Positions 42,646 through 50,620 of a stretch of 64,000 bases of DNA are shown piece after piece. Position 1 is the first letter of the stretch. The number at the start of each line of letters is the position of its first letter. The stretch comes from Streptomyces atratus (GTDB taxonomy: Bacteria > Actinomycetota > Actinomycetes > Streptomycetales > Streptomycetaceae): assembly GCF_900119365.1 (NCBI RefSeq), contig NZ_FPJO01000022.1:60942-124941 (forward strand), given 5' to 3'. Below the pieces are notes generated by a model, which was not told the origin of the DNA, did no database searches, and saw nothing but the letters and a program-made list of their open reading frames with translations. The position numbers and the translations under genes are program-made.

Positions 42646-42807
42646 CTACTTCACGAGCTCGGACATGAAGTCGCCGACGCCCTGTGCGGCACTCGAAACG
42701 CCCTCGAACCCTACCTGGACGAGATCAGCCGCCCGGGCCGGGGAGGTGATGATCGTGTACGCCACGAAGACGAATATCACGTAGAGAGCTATCTTCTTCG
42801 CTTGCAC
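42646..42807 (-). CDS. Small conserved membrane/secreted peptide (53 aa)
   Basis: A short frame starting MQAKKIALYVIFVFVAYTII and ending GVGDFMSELVK. It has a positively charged N-terminus and one hydrophobic helix (about 5-24), then ARAADLVQVGFEGV, which could be a signal-peptidase site followed by a ~28-residue mature peptide. GTG 42807 or the adjacent in-frame GTG 42810 is the start, preceded by GGGGAGG. The Dabb gene follows nine bases after the stop, so the two form an operon. The sequence looks conserved in Streptomyces (memory only). Confidence 0.65.
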   Translation of the reverse strand: MQAKKIALYVIFVFVAYTIITSPARAADLVQVGFEGVSSAAQGVGDFMSELVK

Positions 42808-42829
42808 CACAGCCCCTGCCTCCCCTTCG

Positions 42830-43250
42830 ATCCCCTGTTTCGATCTCCTGTGCAGTCGGGCGATTCTATCCGCACGTATGGCCGCCTCCTTGGGAGGTTT
42901 CCGACCACTCACACGGCCTTTAGGGACCAAGGACCCGGCGATCGAGGCCCTTTGCCCGCCCGTACGGCCCCTGAGCAGGAGCAGGATGGACGGTGAGCCC
43001 GGCGGATACGGCAGGAATCCGAGGGGCTCGGAACGGGCCCCCATTGTGGGGTCCCCGCCGCAGGTCACCCCCCTGACCGCGACGAGGACCGGAGGCCCCG
43101 TTCTCACCGGGGGAAGCGGCTTGTCCCCCCGATGCCGCTTCCCCCGACCTGAGCGTGGGTGAACTGTGGCCCCGGCACGACATCCGTCGTATCGGGGCCA
43201 CAGTCGTGTGCAAGGCACCTCCGGACCGCTCCGGCATGGCGCGGTCCTGG
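42830..43250. other. Intergenic region without a supported gene
   Basis: About 420 bases between the small membrane-protein gene and the tRNA-Ser(CGA) terminator. Frames on both strands lack ribosome-binding sites and bias. The promoter of the leftward small-protein/Dabb operon should lie near its left end. Confidence 0.4.
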
Positions 43251-43299
43251 GAAAAGCGAACGCCCTCCCGGTCTGCGTTTCCGCAGTTCGGGAGGGCGT
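43251..43299 (-). terminator. Terminator of the leftward tRNA-Ser(CGA) gene
   Basis: Stem ACGCCCTCCCG (43260-43270) with CGGGAGGGCGT (43289-43299), with an inner weak stem. On the minus strand it is followed by CGCTTTTC. Confidence 0.78.
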
Positions 43300-43305
43300 C
43301 GATGG

Positions 43306-43390
43306 CGGTAGCGGAGGGATTTGAACCCTCGGTGAGTTTCCCCACACTCGCTTTCGAGGCGAGCTCCTTCGGCCGCTCGGACACGCTACC
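43306..43390 (-). tRNA. tRNA-Ser (anticodon CGA)
   Basis: An 85-nt class II tRNA on the minus strand. Acceptor GGTAGCG/CGCTACC, discriminator G; anticodon loop CTCGAAA gives CGA (UCG codons). Long variable arm and GGTTCAAATCC T-arm. No CCA is encoded. Confidence 0.95.
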
Positions 43391-43435
43391 GAGAGAGAGC
43401 TTAGACCATTGCGGGCCGTGGGCAGAAATCGGTTC

Positions 43436-43936
43436 TCAGCGGGTGCGGAAGAAGGCCGTCAGGCGGTCGGCGCAGACGTCCTCCAGGACGCCCTGGACGA
43501 CCTCGGGGCGGTGGTTGAGCCGACGGTCGCGTACGACGTCCCAGAGGGAGCCCGCCGCGCCCGCCTTCTCGTCGCGGGCCCCATAGACCACCCGGTCCAC
43601 GCGGGACTGCACCAGGGCGCCCGCGCACATCGTGCAGGGCTCCAGGGTGACGACCAGGGTGCAGCCGGTCAGCCGCCACCGGCCGAGAGCGGCTGCGGCC
43701 CTGCGCAGGGCGAGGACCTCGGCGTGGGCGGTCGGGTCGCCGGTCGCCTCGCGTTCGTTGTGGCCCGTGGCGAGGAGGGCGCCGTCCGGGCCGAGCACGA
43801 CGGCGCCGACCGGCACATCGCCGGCCAGCGCCGCCAGATCGGCCTCGGCCAGGGCGCGGCGCATGTGCGCCCGCCACGGTTCTCGCACGGGGTCGTACGG
43901 TTCCGGCGGTCCTTGCGGGTGCGGTGGTTCGCTCAC
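43436..43936 (-). CDS. tadA: tRNA-specific adenosine deaminase
   Basis: A 166-residue zinc deaminase that converts A34 to inosine in tRNA-Arg(ACG), whose gene is at 27843-27915. The zinc site is complete: His-Ala-Glu in DPTAHAEVLALR (about 70-73) and LEPCTMCAGAL (about 98-108), with ARDEKAGAAGSLWDVV following. The N-terminal ~25 residues are Pro-rich and the start may be the GTG at 43936 or slightly inside. The deaminase-associated protein gene lies nine bases upstream on the same strand, forming an operon. Confidence 0.9.
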   Translation of the reverse strand: MSEPPHPQGPPEPYDPVREPWRAHMRRALAEADLAALAGDVPVGAVVLGPDGALLATGHNEREATGDPTAHAEVLALRRAAAALGRWRLTGCTLVVTLEPCTMCAGALVQSRVDRVVYGARDEKAGAAGSLWDVVRDRRLNHRPEVVQGVLEDVCADRLTAFFRTR

Positions 43937-43945
43937 CCGCGGACC

Positions 43946-44524
43946 CTAACGGACGGCCTCCAGGACCTCGGCCGCGCCCAGCGCGTCCGCGATCTCCGCC
44001 ATGGCGTCCGTGCGCAGCATCAGCAGCTCGGCTTCGGGGAGCCCGAGATCGGCCAGGATCCGGGTGTCGCCGAGCGGGCCGGCCGGTACGGCGTCGGCGT
44101 CGAGTCCGTCGTCATCGTCGTCGGTGTCTGTGTCTGTGTCTGTGTCGGTGTCGTTGTCGGGGGTCGTGTCCGGGTCGCCGTCCTCCGTGCCGTCGAGGCC
44201 GACGAGCTCTTCGAGGGCGGCAATCGTGTCCTCGGCCCCGGGTTCGCGGCCGAGCAGTTCGTCGGTGAGCAGGATCTCGCCGTACGAGGAGCGGGCGGCG
44301 GCGGTGGCGTCCGAGATGAAGATACGGGGGTCGTCCTCACCGTCCACCCGGACGACGCCGAACCAGGCGTCCTCCTGTTCGATGAAGACGAGCACCGTGT
44401 CCTCGTCCACCGAGGCCTCACGGGCCAGGTCCGTCAGGTCGGACAGGGTCTCCACATCGTCGATTTCCGTGTCGCTCGCTTCCCACCCGTCTTCGGTGCG
44501 CGCGAGCAGTGCGGCGAAGTACAC
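43946..44524 (-). CDS. tRNA adenosine deaminase-associated protein with Asp-Thr repeat
   Basis: A 192-residue protein that in actinobacteria accompanies TadA; its biochemical role is unknown. It opens VYFAALLARTEDGWEAS and contains LLTDELLGREPGAEDTI, then an acidic low-complexity stretch (DTDTDTDTDTDDDDD, about 134-150), and closes with a short helical end. The stretch is coded by a GTGTCT-type microsatellite at about 44115-44160. GTG 44524 is preferred because GGGAGAG lies five bases upstream; ATG 44545 would add seven residues without a good site. tadA lies nine bases downstream. Confidence 0.78.
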   Translation of the reverse strand: MYFAALLARTEDGWEASDTEIDDVETLSDLTDLAREASVDEDTVLVFIEQEDAWFGVVRVDGEDDPRIFISDATAAARSSYGEILLTDELLGREPGAEDTIAALEELVGLDGTEDGDPDTTPDNDTDTDTDTDTDDDDDGLDADAVPAGPLGDTRILADLGLPEAELLMLRTDAMAEIADALGAAEVLEAVR

Positions 44525-44710
44525 CGTGACTCTCCCACTGGTCATAGGGGTGTCGGTCCGGCGGGAGGGCAGCCGGTGGTCCGGCTGTCCTGGGTCCCGC
44601 CCATCGGAATCGTGGCAGAAACAACGGCTCCGCGAGAGGAGTTCGGCCGTTGCGTCGGCCATCAGTTCTCCTGGACACCGCCACCAGGGGGATGCCGGAG
44701 GGCCGTCCGG

Positions 44711-44929
44711 CTACCAGCGGAAGGTGCGCATGCGCATGGCCTGGCGCATCCGGGCCGCCCTCGCGCGGCGGGGCTGCACCCGGTCGCGGAGCGCTTTCGC
44801 CTCGTGGAGCTCGCGCAGGAACTGGGCGCGCCGCCTGCGGCGTGCCGCGTCGCTCTCCTCCGGGTCCTGCTGGACCTCCGCTTCCTGCGGGACCGGCTGG
44901 TCCCGCTTCCGCTTTTCGCCGTCCGGCAT
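44711..44929 (-). CDS. Small Arg-rich hypothetical protein
   Basis: A 72-residue protein with an acidic/Gln-rich first part (QPVPQEAEVQQDPEESDAAR) and a very basic helical second part (RRRRAQFLRELHEAKALRDR and RRARAARMRQAMRMR), ending TFRW. The predicted amphipathic basic helix could bind nucleic acid or a membrane. No family was recognised. ATG 44929 has GGGGTGATG upstream. The frame continues 5' to 45142 with poorer usage. It lies just upstream of, and divergent from, upp. Confidence 0.5.
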   Translation of the reverse strand: MPDGEKRKRDQPVPQEAEVQQDPEESDAARRRRRAQFLRELHEAKALRDRVQPRRARAARMRQAMRMRTFRW

Positions 44930-45032
44930 CGGCTCATCACCCCAAGGCTGGGTCCGTATGCCCCCACCTTCCCCCCGAACATGCGGTTGATGCCAGCGCA
45001 CGGGTGCGGGAGGCACGGTTACTGTTGAACCC

Positions 45033-45668
45033 ATGCGGATCCACGTCGTCGACCACCCACTGGTCGCGCACAAACTCACCACCCTGCGCGACAAGCGCAC
45101 CGACTCCCCGACATTCCGGCGGCTCGCCGACGAGCTGGTCACCCTGCTCGCCTACGAGGCCACCCGGGATGTGCGCACCGAACAGGTCGAAATCGAGACC
45201 CCGGTCACACCGACGACCGGTGTGAAGCTGTCGCACCCTCGGCCGCTGGTCGTGCCGATCCTGCGGGCCGGTCTCGGCATGCTCGACGGCATGGTGCGGC
45301 TGCTGCCGACCGCCGAGGTCGGCTTCCTGGGCATGATCCGCAACGAGGAGACGCTCAAGGCGGAGACGTATGCCACCCGGATGCCGGAGGACCTTTCGGG
45401 CCGCCAGGTGTACGTCCTGGACCCGATGCTGGCCACCGGCGGCACGCTGGTCGCGGCCATCCGGGAGCTGATCGAGCGCGGTGCGGACGATGTCACCGCG
45501 GTCGTGCTGCTGGCGGCGCCCGAGGGCGTCGAGGTGATGGAACGCGAGCTGGCCGGCACGCCGGTGACCGTCGTCACCGCCTCGGTCGACGAGCGGCTCA
45601 ACGAGAACGGCTACATCGTCCCGGGACTCGGTGACGCGGGCGACCGGATGTACGGCACGGTCGACTAG
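45033..45668 (+). CDS. upp: Uracil phosphoribosyltransferase
   Basis: A 211-residue pyrimidine-salvage enzyme converting uracil and PRPP to UMP. It starts MRIHVVDHPLVAHKLT. The PRPP-binding loop is YVLDPMLATGGTLVAAI (about 128-144) and the uracil-binding C-terminus is ENGYIVPGLGDAGDRMYGT. Length and motifs match the bacterial family throughout. Tandem terminators follow at 45674-45744. Confidence 0.95.
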   Translation: MRIHVVDHPLVAHKLTTLRDKRTDSPTFRRLADELVTLLAYEATRDVRTEQVEIETPVTPTTGVKLSHPRPLVVPILRAGLGMLDGMVRLLPTAEVGFLGMIRNEETLKAETYATRMPEDLSGRQVYVLDPMLATGGTLVAAIRELIERGADDVTAVVLLAAPEGVEVMERELAGTPVTVVTASVDERLNENGYIVPGLGDAGDRMYGTVD

Positions 45669-45673
45669 CAGGA

Positions 45674-45744
45674 CTGTCCGGCCGGTCGAGGCCGGACAGG
45701 TACCAGTGCCCCGGCCGGGATTCCGTTTCCCGGCCGGGGCACTG
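45674..45744. terminator. Tandem hairpin terminators after upp
   Basis: First hairpin CTGTCCGGCC-GGTCGA-GGCCGGACAG (45674-45699). The second is a perfect 16-bp stem from CAGTGCCCCGGCCGGG (45704-45719) with its complement at 45729-45744. They also separate upp from the convergent LytR_C gene. Confidence 0.85.
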
Positions 45745-45810
45745 CGCGATCGAGCGGCGGACGGGAGACTTCCTTCTCACCTTCACCCGGACGAGGGGTG
45801 CCCGCAGCCG

Positions 45811-46431
45811 TCAGCAGGACGACGGTGCGGGGGCCGGCTTCGTCAGGGCGGCGAGAGCCGCGGCCGCCGACCGGGGCGTGTTGAACGTCTTGAACTTCGT
45901 ACCGAGAATCAGATCGACATCCGCCGTCCTGCGGGCGTCGGTCTTCGGGGTGGCGCCCACCAACTGCGTACCGAGGACCGGGAACGAGCCGTTCTTGGCC
46001 GAAGGGGCGCCCAGCAGTACCCCGGGGCCGGGGACCTTCTTGTCGTACGCGGCCGGGGCGTTGCCCACCTTGCCGATGGTGAAGCCGCGCTTCTTCAGCT
46101 CCTCGGCGGCCTGCTTGGCGAGCCCGCTGCGCGGCGTCGCGTTGTAGACGTTGACGGTGATCTTCGCGGGCTTCGGCAGCACCCTCGCGGGCGCGGACGG
46201 CTTCGCGGAGGAGCAGTCCGTCTTGTGGTCGGCGGCGCTGGCCTTCCGGTCGCCGCCGGTGAAGACGTCGATGAGCTGCATCGTGCCCCATCCGGCCAGC
46301 CCGAGGGCGACCACGGAAGCGGTGGCAGCGAGGATCAGTCTGCCGCGGCGCCGGGGGCGGCGCATCCGCGGGTACTTGTCGCCTGTGATGCGGTACTTTC
46401 CGCCCATGCCGGGGGGAGTGAGCATGCTCAT
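45811..46431 (-). CDS. Membrane-anchored LytR C-terminal (LytR_C) domain protein
   Basis: A 206-residue protein. A conserved cytoplasmic N-terminus (MSMLTPPGMGGKYRITGDKY, then RMRRPRRRGR) precedes one transmembrane helix (about 36-56, LILAATASVVALGLAGWGTM). An extracytoplasmic LytR_C domain (about 95-195) carries VNVYNATPRSGLAKQAAEEL and TADVDLILGTKF. LytR_C domains accompany cell-wall polymer ligases but are not catalytic. It ends in a Ser-Ser-Cys tail. ATG 46431 was chosen for the conserved N-terminus. Convergent with upp. Confidence 0.83.
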   Translation of the reverse strand: MSMLTPPGMGGKYRITGDKYPRMRRPRRRGRLILAATASVVALGLAGWGTMQLIDVFTGGDRKASAADHKTDCSSAKPSAPARVLPKPAKITVNVYNATPRSGLAKQAAEELKKRGFTIGKVGNAPAAYDKKVPGPGVLLGAPSAKNGSFPVLGTQLVGATPKTDARRTADVDLILGTKFKTFNTPRSAAAALAALTKPAPAPSSC

Positions 46432-46612
46432 GGGCGCAGCGTAGTGCGGCCCGGTGATGATGCCTACTAAATGATCAATGGATCGCACCCGTCCGAGTGC
46501 GAAAGCACCCGAACGAACCCCGGAGCGCCCGTAGGCCTCGTGGGGTCTCGTCAGTCCTGCCGGTCCTGCGGGTCCGGAAGCACCGCGGCTCCGTGGACGG
46601 AACCCGCTTCGT

Positions 46613-46909
46613 TCAGCCGAGTTCGAGCACGCGGGCGTGCAGTACCTGGCGCTGCTGAAGTGCGGCGCGGACCGCGCGGTGTAGTCCGTCCTCCAGATAG
46701 AGGTCGCCCTGCCACTTCACGACGTGCGCGAACAGGTCACCGTAGAACGTCGAATCCTCGGCGAGGAGTGTTTCGAGGTCCAGGTTGCCCTTGGTGGTCA
46801 CCAGCTGATCGAGGCGGACCGGGCGCGGCGCGACATCCGCCCACTGCCGGGTACTTTCCCGGCCGTGGTCGGGATATGGCCGCCCATTTCCGATGCGCTT
46901 GAAGATCAC
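46613..46909 (-). CDS. ParB-like fold small protein (often annotated VapB-type)
   Basis: A 98-residue protein starting MIFKRIGNGRPYPDH. Residues about 28-98 (RPVRLDQLVTTKGNLDLETL, WQGDLYLEDGLHRAVRAAL, LHARVLEL) resemble the ParB/Srx nuclease-like fold, in which the DGLHRAVRA segment corresponds to the GxxR nucleotide-binding box. Relatives are widely annotated as VapB-family antitoxins, but no toxin gene is adjacent. Function unknown. The start is clear because the conserved MIFKRIG is at the 5' end. Confidence 0.75.
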   Translation of the reverse strand: MIFKRIGNGRPYPDHGRESTRQWADVAPRPVRLDQLVTTKGNLDLETLLAEDSTFYGDLFAHVVKWQGDLYLEDGLHRAVRAALQQRQVLHARVLELG

Positions 46910-47010
46910 ACGGAAAGCCTACCGGGCAAGAGCCTCCGGGCGCAGCCATGGGGCGGGACTGCGATGCTGCCGAGAACGCCATAAACACAGGCATTCCGGA
47001 ACGGGCCCCG

Positions 47011-47231
47011 ATGAGTGACAGCCCGAGTGACACCCCGAGCGACTGCTTGACGGACAGCCTGACGGGCAGCGGCAGTACGGGCGGAGGCGCGGCCGACAGT
47101 ACGGGCGGCGGTGTTCTGCCGGAGCCGGCCCGGGAGATCGCCGCCGGGTACGCCGTCTCCGGTCCGTCGGGATGCAGTTGGGCCGGGAGATCTCGCGGTC
47201 GCTCTTCGGTACGGCCCGCCGCCGGCGGTAG
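47011..47231 (+). pseudogene. HerA-like (DUF853) ATPase gene collapsed by internal deletion
   Basis: The ATG at 47011 begins a Ser/Asp/Gly-rich leader, then PEPAREIAAGYAVSGPS, the first strand motif of HerA/DUF853 P-loop ATPases (normally followed by LELGAL and the ATP-binding core). Immediately after, but in another frame, 47172-47231 reads MQLGREISRSLFGTARRRR and stop. This is what I recall as the C-terminus of the same family. The ~450 residues between, including Walker A and B, are missing. The junction lies near 47166 and shifts the frame. Confidence 0.72.
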
Positions 47232-47283
47232 GCGGGGGCCGCTGCGGACGGCTTTTGCCCGGGGCCGCCGTCGCTCGGCGGTG

Positions 47284-47901
47284 TTACTGCTCGGCGGCGC
47301 GCTTGGCCGCCTTGGCCGCCTGCTTCGCGTGCTGCTTGTACGCGCGGACCTCGGCGAGCGATTCCGGGCCCGTGATGTCGGCGACCGAGCGGTGCGAGCC
47401 GGCCTCGCCGTACGGACCCGCCGCCTCTCGCCAGCCCGTCGGGCGGACCCCGAACTGCTTGCCCAGCAGCGCCAGGAAGATCTGCGCCTTCTGGGTGCCG
47501 AAGCCGGGCAGTGCGTTCAGCCGTTTCCGCAGCTCCGCCCCGTCGGAGACATCGGTCCACACCGCGCTCGCGTCGCCGTCGTACTCCGCCACCAGGTACT
47601 GGCACAACTGCTGGACCCTCTTGGCCATCGAACCGGGGTAGCGGTGCAGGGCGGGCTTCGCGGTGAACAGCTCGGTGAACGCCTCCGGGGCGTAGGCGGC
47701 GATCTCATGAGCGTCCAGGTCGTCCCCGCCCATCCGCTGCGCCAGGGAGTACGGGCCGGAGAAGGCCCACTCCATCGGCACCTGCTGGTCCAGCAGCATG
47801 CCCACCAGAGCGGCGAGCGGGCTGCGCCCGAGGAGCTCGTCCGCCTTCGGCTCCTGGGCGATCCGCACGGTGACGGGCTGGTCCTCGTTGCTCTCGGTCA
47901 T
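47284..47901 (-). CDS. HhH-GPD-type base-excision DNA repair protein
   Basis: A 205-residue DNA glycosylase-fold protein. About 25-175 forms the helical domain with the helix-hairpin-helix LNALPGFGTQKAQIFLALLG (about 125-144) and the region ahead, PLAALVGMLLDQQVPMEWAFSG. The C-terminus is Ala/Lys-rich (KQHAKQAAKAAKRAAEQ). The catalytic Asp position of Nth/MutY-type enzymes is not obvious, and the lesion is unknown. ATG 47901 or 47913 could start it; neither has a strong ribosome-binding site. Conserved in Streptomyces from memory. Confidence 0.83.
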   Translation of the reverse strand: MTESNEDQPVTVRIAQEPKADELLGRSPLAALVGMLLDQQVPMEWAFSGPYSLAQRMGGDDLDAHEIAAYAPEAFTELFTAKPALHRYPGSMAKRVQQLCQYLVAEYDGDASAVWTDVSDGAELRKRLNALPGFGTQKAQIFLALLGKQFGVRPTGWREAAGPYGEAGSHRSVADITGPESLAEVRAYKQHAKQAAKAAKRAAEQ

Positions 47902-48117
47902 GCCTTTGATCATCCCGACGGCGGTGCGGCCCGGCCACTCCACTGCCCGCCGGTGCAGCCGTTTGCCGTATGGACGGACCGGGTGCCCGAAGGGGCAGGA
48001 CCGGCTGCCCCCGGCCGGCGGGGTCCGGGCTGGACGGGGCAGTGGGGCGTCGTGAAGGTGGAGTGGTGAGGCCATCACGACGCGCCTTCGACCGGGGCGC
48101 GGGCAGGGGAGATGACG

Positions 48118-48918
48118 ATGCACGCACAGGAATGGGACCAGGAGCACGACCACGAGCGGGATCACGGACACGGGCATGAGTACGACGAAACCGTGCACGC
48201 GTCGAGGGCGTCCGAGGGCCGGGAGCCGGCGGACACACCGCACCTCTTCCGGGCGGCGGCCGCCGGGCGGGCCGATGTGGTCGGGGCCGGCGGCATGAGC
48301 GTGCTCCAGCGGGCGGTCGGCAACAGCGCCGTGGGGTCGATGCTCCAGCGCAAGGAGGAGGAAGAGCGCTCCCCTGTGCACGATGTGGTCTCGTCGGGCG
48401 GAGGGCAGCCGCTGGACACCGAGACCCGGGCCGATCTGGAGGGGCGGATGGGCGCGGACTTCTCCGACGTACGCATCCACACGGACTCCGCCGCCCACGA
48501 GTCCGCGAAGGGCGTGGGCGCCCACGCGTACACGGTCGGCAACAACGTGGTCTTCCAGCGGGACGCCTACGACCCGTCCTCGCCGCAGGGCCGCACCACG
48601 CTGGCCCATGAGCTGACCCATGTGATCCAGCAGCGCAACGGCCCGGTGGAGGGTACGGAGGCGCCGGGCGGGATCCGGGTCAGCGACCCCTCCGACCGGT
48701 TCGAGCGGGAGGCCGTCGCGAACGCGGACCGGGTGCTCGCGGACCCGTCCCCGGCTCCGGCTCCCGCTTCGGATTCGGCTCCCGCCCCGGCTCCGGCGGC
48801 GTCCGTGCAGCGGGCCGCGACGGAGGACGAGGACGAGCAACCGGCCGATGTGCAGGGCTCTTTCGTGCAGCGGGCGGAGGCGGGCGCCGAGGAGGAGGAA
48901 GAGGCTCCGCCCGAGTGA
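48118..48918 (+). CDS. eCIS-associated DUF4157 metallopeptidase-like protein
   Basis: A 266-residue protein with DUF4157, the domain most characteristic of extracellular contractile injection system loci. The N-terminus is rich in His/Asp/Glu (HDHERDHGHGHEYDE). About 75-190 holds the domain: SVLQRAVGNSAVG, then DFSDVRIHTDSAAHESAKGV, then the zinc motif TTLAHELTHVIQQR with intact H-E-x-x-H. An Ala/Pro-rich tail with repeated VQRA motifs and a poly-Glu segment follows. ATG 48118 is six bases after GGGGAG, better than the ATG at 48112. Candidate eCIS cargo or processing protein. Confidence 0.85.
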   Translation: MHAQEWDQEHDHERDHGHGHEYDETVHASRASEGREPADTPHLFRAAAAGRADVVGAGGMSVLQRAVGNSAVGSMLQRKEEEERSPVHDVVSSGGGQPLDTETRADLEGRMGADFSDVRIHTDSAAHESAKGVGAHAYTVGNNVVFQRDAYDPSSPQGRTTLAHELTHVIQQRNGPVEGTEAPGGIRVSDPSDRFEREAVANADRVLADPSPAPAPASDSAPAPAPAASVQRAATEDEDEQPADVQGSFVQRAEAGAEEEEEAPPE

Positions 48919-49072
48919 CGGCATTCGACGGATGGGCCCTCGGCGGACGGGCGGGCCTTCGGCAGACGGACGGGCCTACGGTGGACGGGTCTTCGGCGGG
49001 CGGCGCCTTCTGGCCCGTCCGCCGTGTCCGTCGGCCGGTCGCGTCGGTCCGTCGCGCCGATCCGTCAGTCGC

Positions 49073-50410
49073 TCAGTCCGCCGTGTCCGTCTTCATCGTG
49101 CCGCCGAGGAACAGCGACTCCGAGCACCGCGAGGGCGTGGGCGCGTTCACCGGCTTGCCCACCTTCCGGCAGTCGACGGTCATCGTGACCTTGCCCCCGG
49201 CGGGCACCAGGATCGGCGTGACGAAGTGGTAGTCGGAGTCGCGGAAGTTCTCCAGCGCCAACCGGAGCACGGGCGCGTCCCGGCCCGAGGAGACCACGAG
49301 CGTGCCCGCGTCGCCCTGCGGGTTCTGGACCACGATGTCGGTCAGCTGGAAGGTGCGCCCGCCGGGCACCTGGAGGGCCGTCGAGGTGTTCGACCCGCCG
49401 CCCACCGAGTCCCTGACCTGCACCTGCGCACTGGTCGGGGCTGCGGCGCCCGCGTCGGAGGAAGCGCGAGGGCTCGGTGAGGGGCTGGGCTTCGGCGAGC
49501 CGCCGTTCGCCCCGGAGGAGTCGCCGCCGCCCGAGCTCGCGCCGCCCGAGCTCGGGCCGCCCGAGGAGCCCTTGTCGGGCGCCTTGCTCTTGTCGGCCGC
49601 GGCCGCGGACCGTACCACGTCCGGTGTGACCGCCTCCCGGGCCGCCGACTTCACGGCCGGGCGCAGCAGCGCGTACCAGAGCCCCACCAGCGCGATCAAC
49701 AGCACGGCCGCGGTGATCAGCGCCCGGGGGAGCCAGCGCGGCAGGATCGGCTCCTGCTGGTACGAGCCGTCCACGACCACCGGTGCGACCGGGGCCTGGT
49801 CCTCGGCCACGTCCGGGGTGGCGACCAGCTGGAAGGGGTGCGTGATCGGGATGCCGCGCCACACCCGCTTGGCGGGCCGGATCCGCACCTTCCCGAACTC
49901 CGCCCGTCCGGGCGCGATCCGCAGGGTGTCCGCCGCGAAGGAGACCCGTGCCCGCTCCGTACCCGACTGGGCTCCCAGCCGTACGGTGACCGGGGCGTTC
50001 CCCCGGTTGTCTACGGCGAGTTGGTGCCGCCCGCGCCAGGCGCCGTGCGAGCTGCGCGGTACGAGTTCGGCGGTGGTCTCGGTGAAGGGCAGTACGGTCA
50101 CCCGCCCCTCGGGCACCACCGTGTCGCCCTGCTCGCTGGTGGGCACCACCCGTATCCCGAAGGGCGTCTCCCCCGCGAGTACGGTCGAGTCCCGGGGCGG
50201 ACGCAGCATGAGGGAGACCGTCTGCGAGTCGCCCGGATACAGGGACAGCGTCGCCGGCTCGACCGTCGACCAGGCGGCACAGGCGCCGACCACCTCGAAG
50301 CGGTACTCCTCGACGGTGCTGCCGGAGTTGAGGATCCGCAGGGGGAGGGCCGTCTCCTCGCCCGGTGCGGCGGTGACGGACGAATCGTCGAGGCTTGCCG
50401 TGAGACTCAT
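49073..50410 (-). CDS. Membrane protein with two extracellular-type beta domains (eCIS neighbourhood)
   Basis: A 445-residue protein. Residues about 1-225 are two Ig-like beta-sandwich regions (VTAAPGEETALPLRILNSG, ATLSLYPGDSQTVSLMLRPP), as in COG1470-type proteins. One transmembrane helix follows (about 236-256, ALITAAVLLIALVGLWYALL), then a Ser/Gly/Pro-rich linker (about 290-345) and a C-terminal beta-rich domain with two cysteines. Relatives near Streptomyces eCIS loci are called hydrolytic protein, without evidence of hydrolase motifs here. ATG 50410 is chosen; ATG 50446 is an alternative, neither having a strong ribosome-binding site. Confidence 0.75.
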   Translation of the reverse strand: MSLTASLDDSSVTAAPGEETALPLRILNSGSTVEEYRFEVVGACAAWSTVEPATLSLYPGDSQTVSLMLRPPRDSTVLAGETPFGIRVVPTSEQGDTVVPEGRVTVLPFTETTAELVPRSSHGAWRGRHQLAVDNRGNAPVTVRLGAQSGTERARVSFAADTLRIAPGRAEFGKVRIRPAKRVWRGIPITHPFQLVATPDVAEDQAPVAPVVVDGSYQQEPILPRWLPRALITAAVLLIALVGLWYALLRPAVKSAAREAVTPDVVRSAAAADKSKAPDKGSSGGPSSGGASSGGGDSSGANGGSPKPSPSPSPRASSDAGAAAPTSAQVQVRDSVGGGSNTSTALQVPGGRTFQLTDIVVQNPQGDAGTLVVSSGRDAPVLRLALENFRDSDYHFVTPILVPAGGKVTMTVDCRKVGKPVNAPTPSRCSESLFLGGTMKTDTAD

Positions 50411-50620
50411 ACGGCGCACCGTAGGTTCGCCACTGAAGGTCGACATCGGCCGTGAAGGAACACTTCCGGGCAGATTCCGTGCCCGGATCGGCTTTTTTGT
50501 TTCCCTGTAAGGAAACACGGGCATCTTTTGACCGCCTCAGACAAGTGAGGCATACGAAAACAGCCGTGCTGGTTGTGATCGACGTGACGCCATCGGCTGT
50601 TGCCCAGGGGGAGCATTGCC

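Noticed and set aside
44115..44160. CRISPR-like repeats
   Set aside because: The repeat is a 6-bp coding microsatellite without spacers; no CRISPR array or cas gene was seen anywhere in the window.
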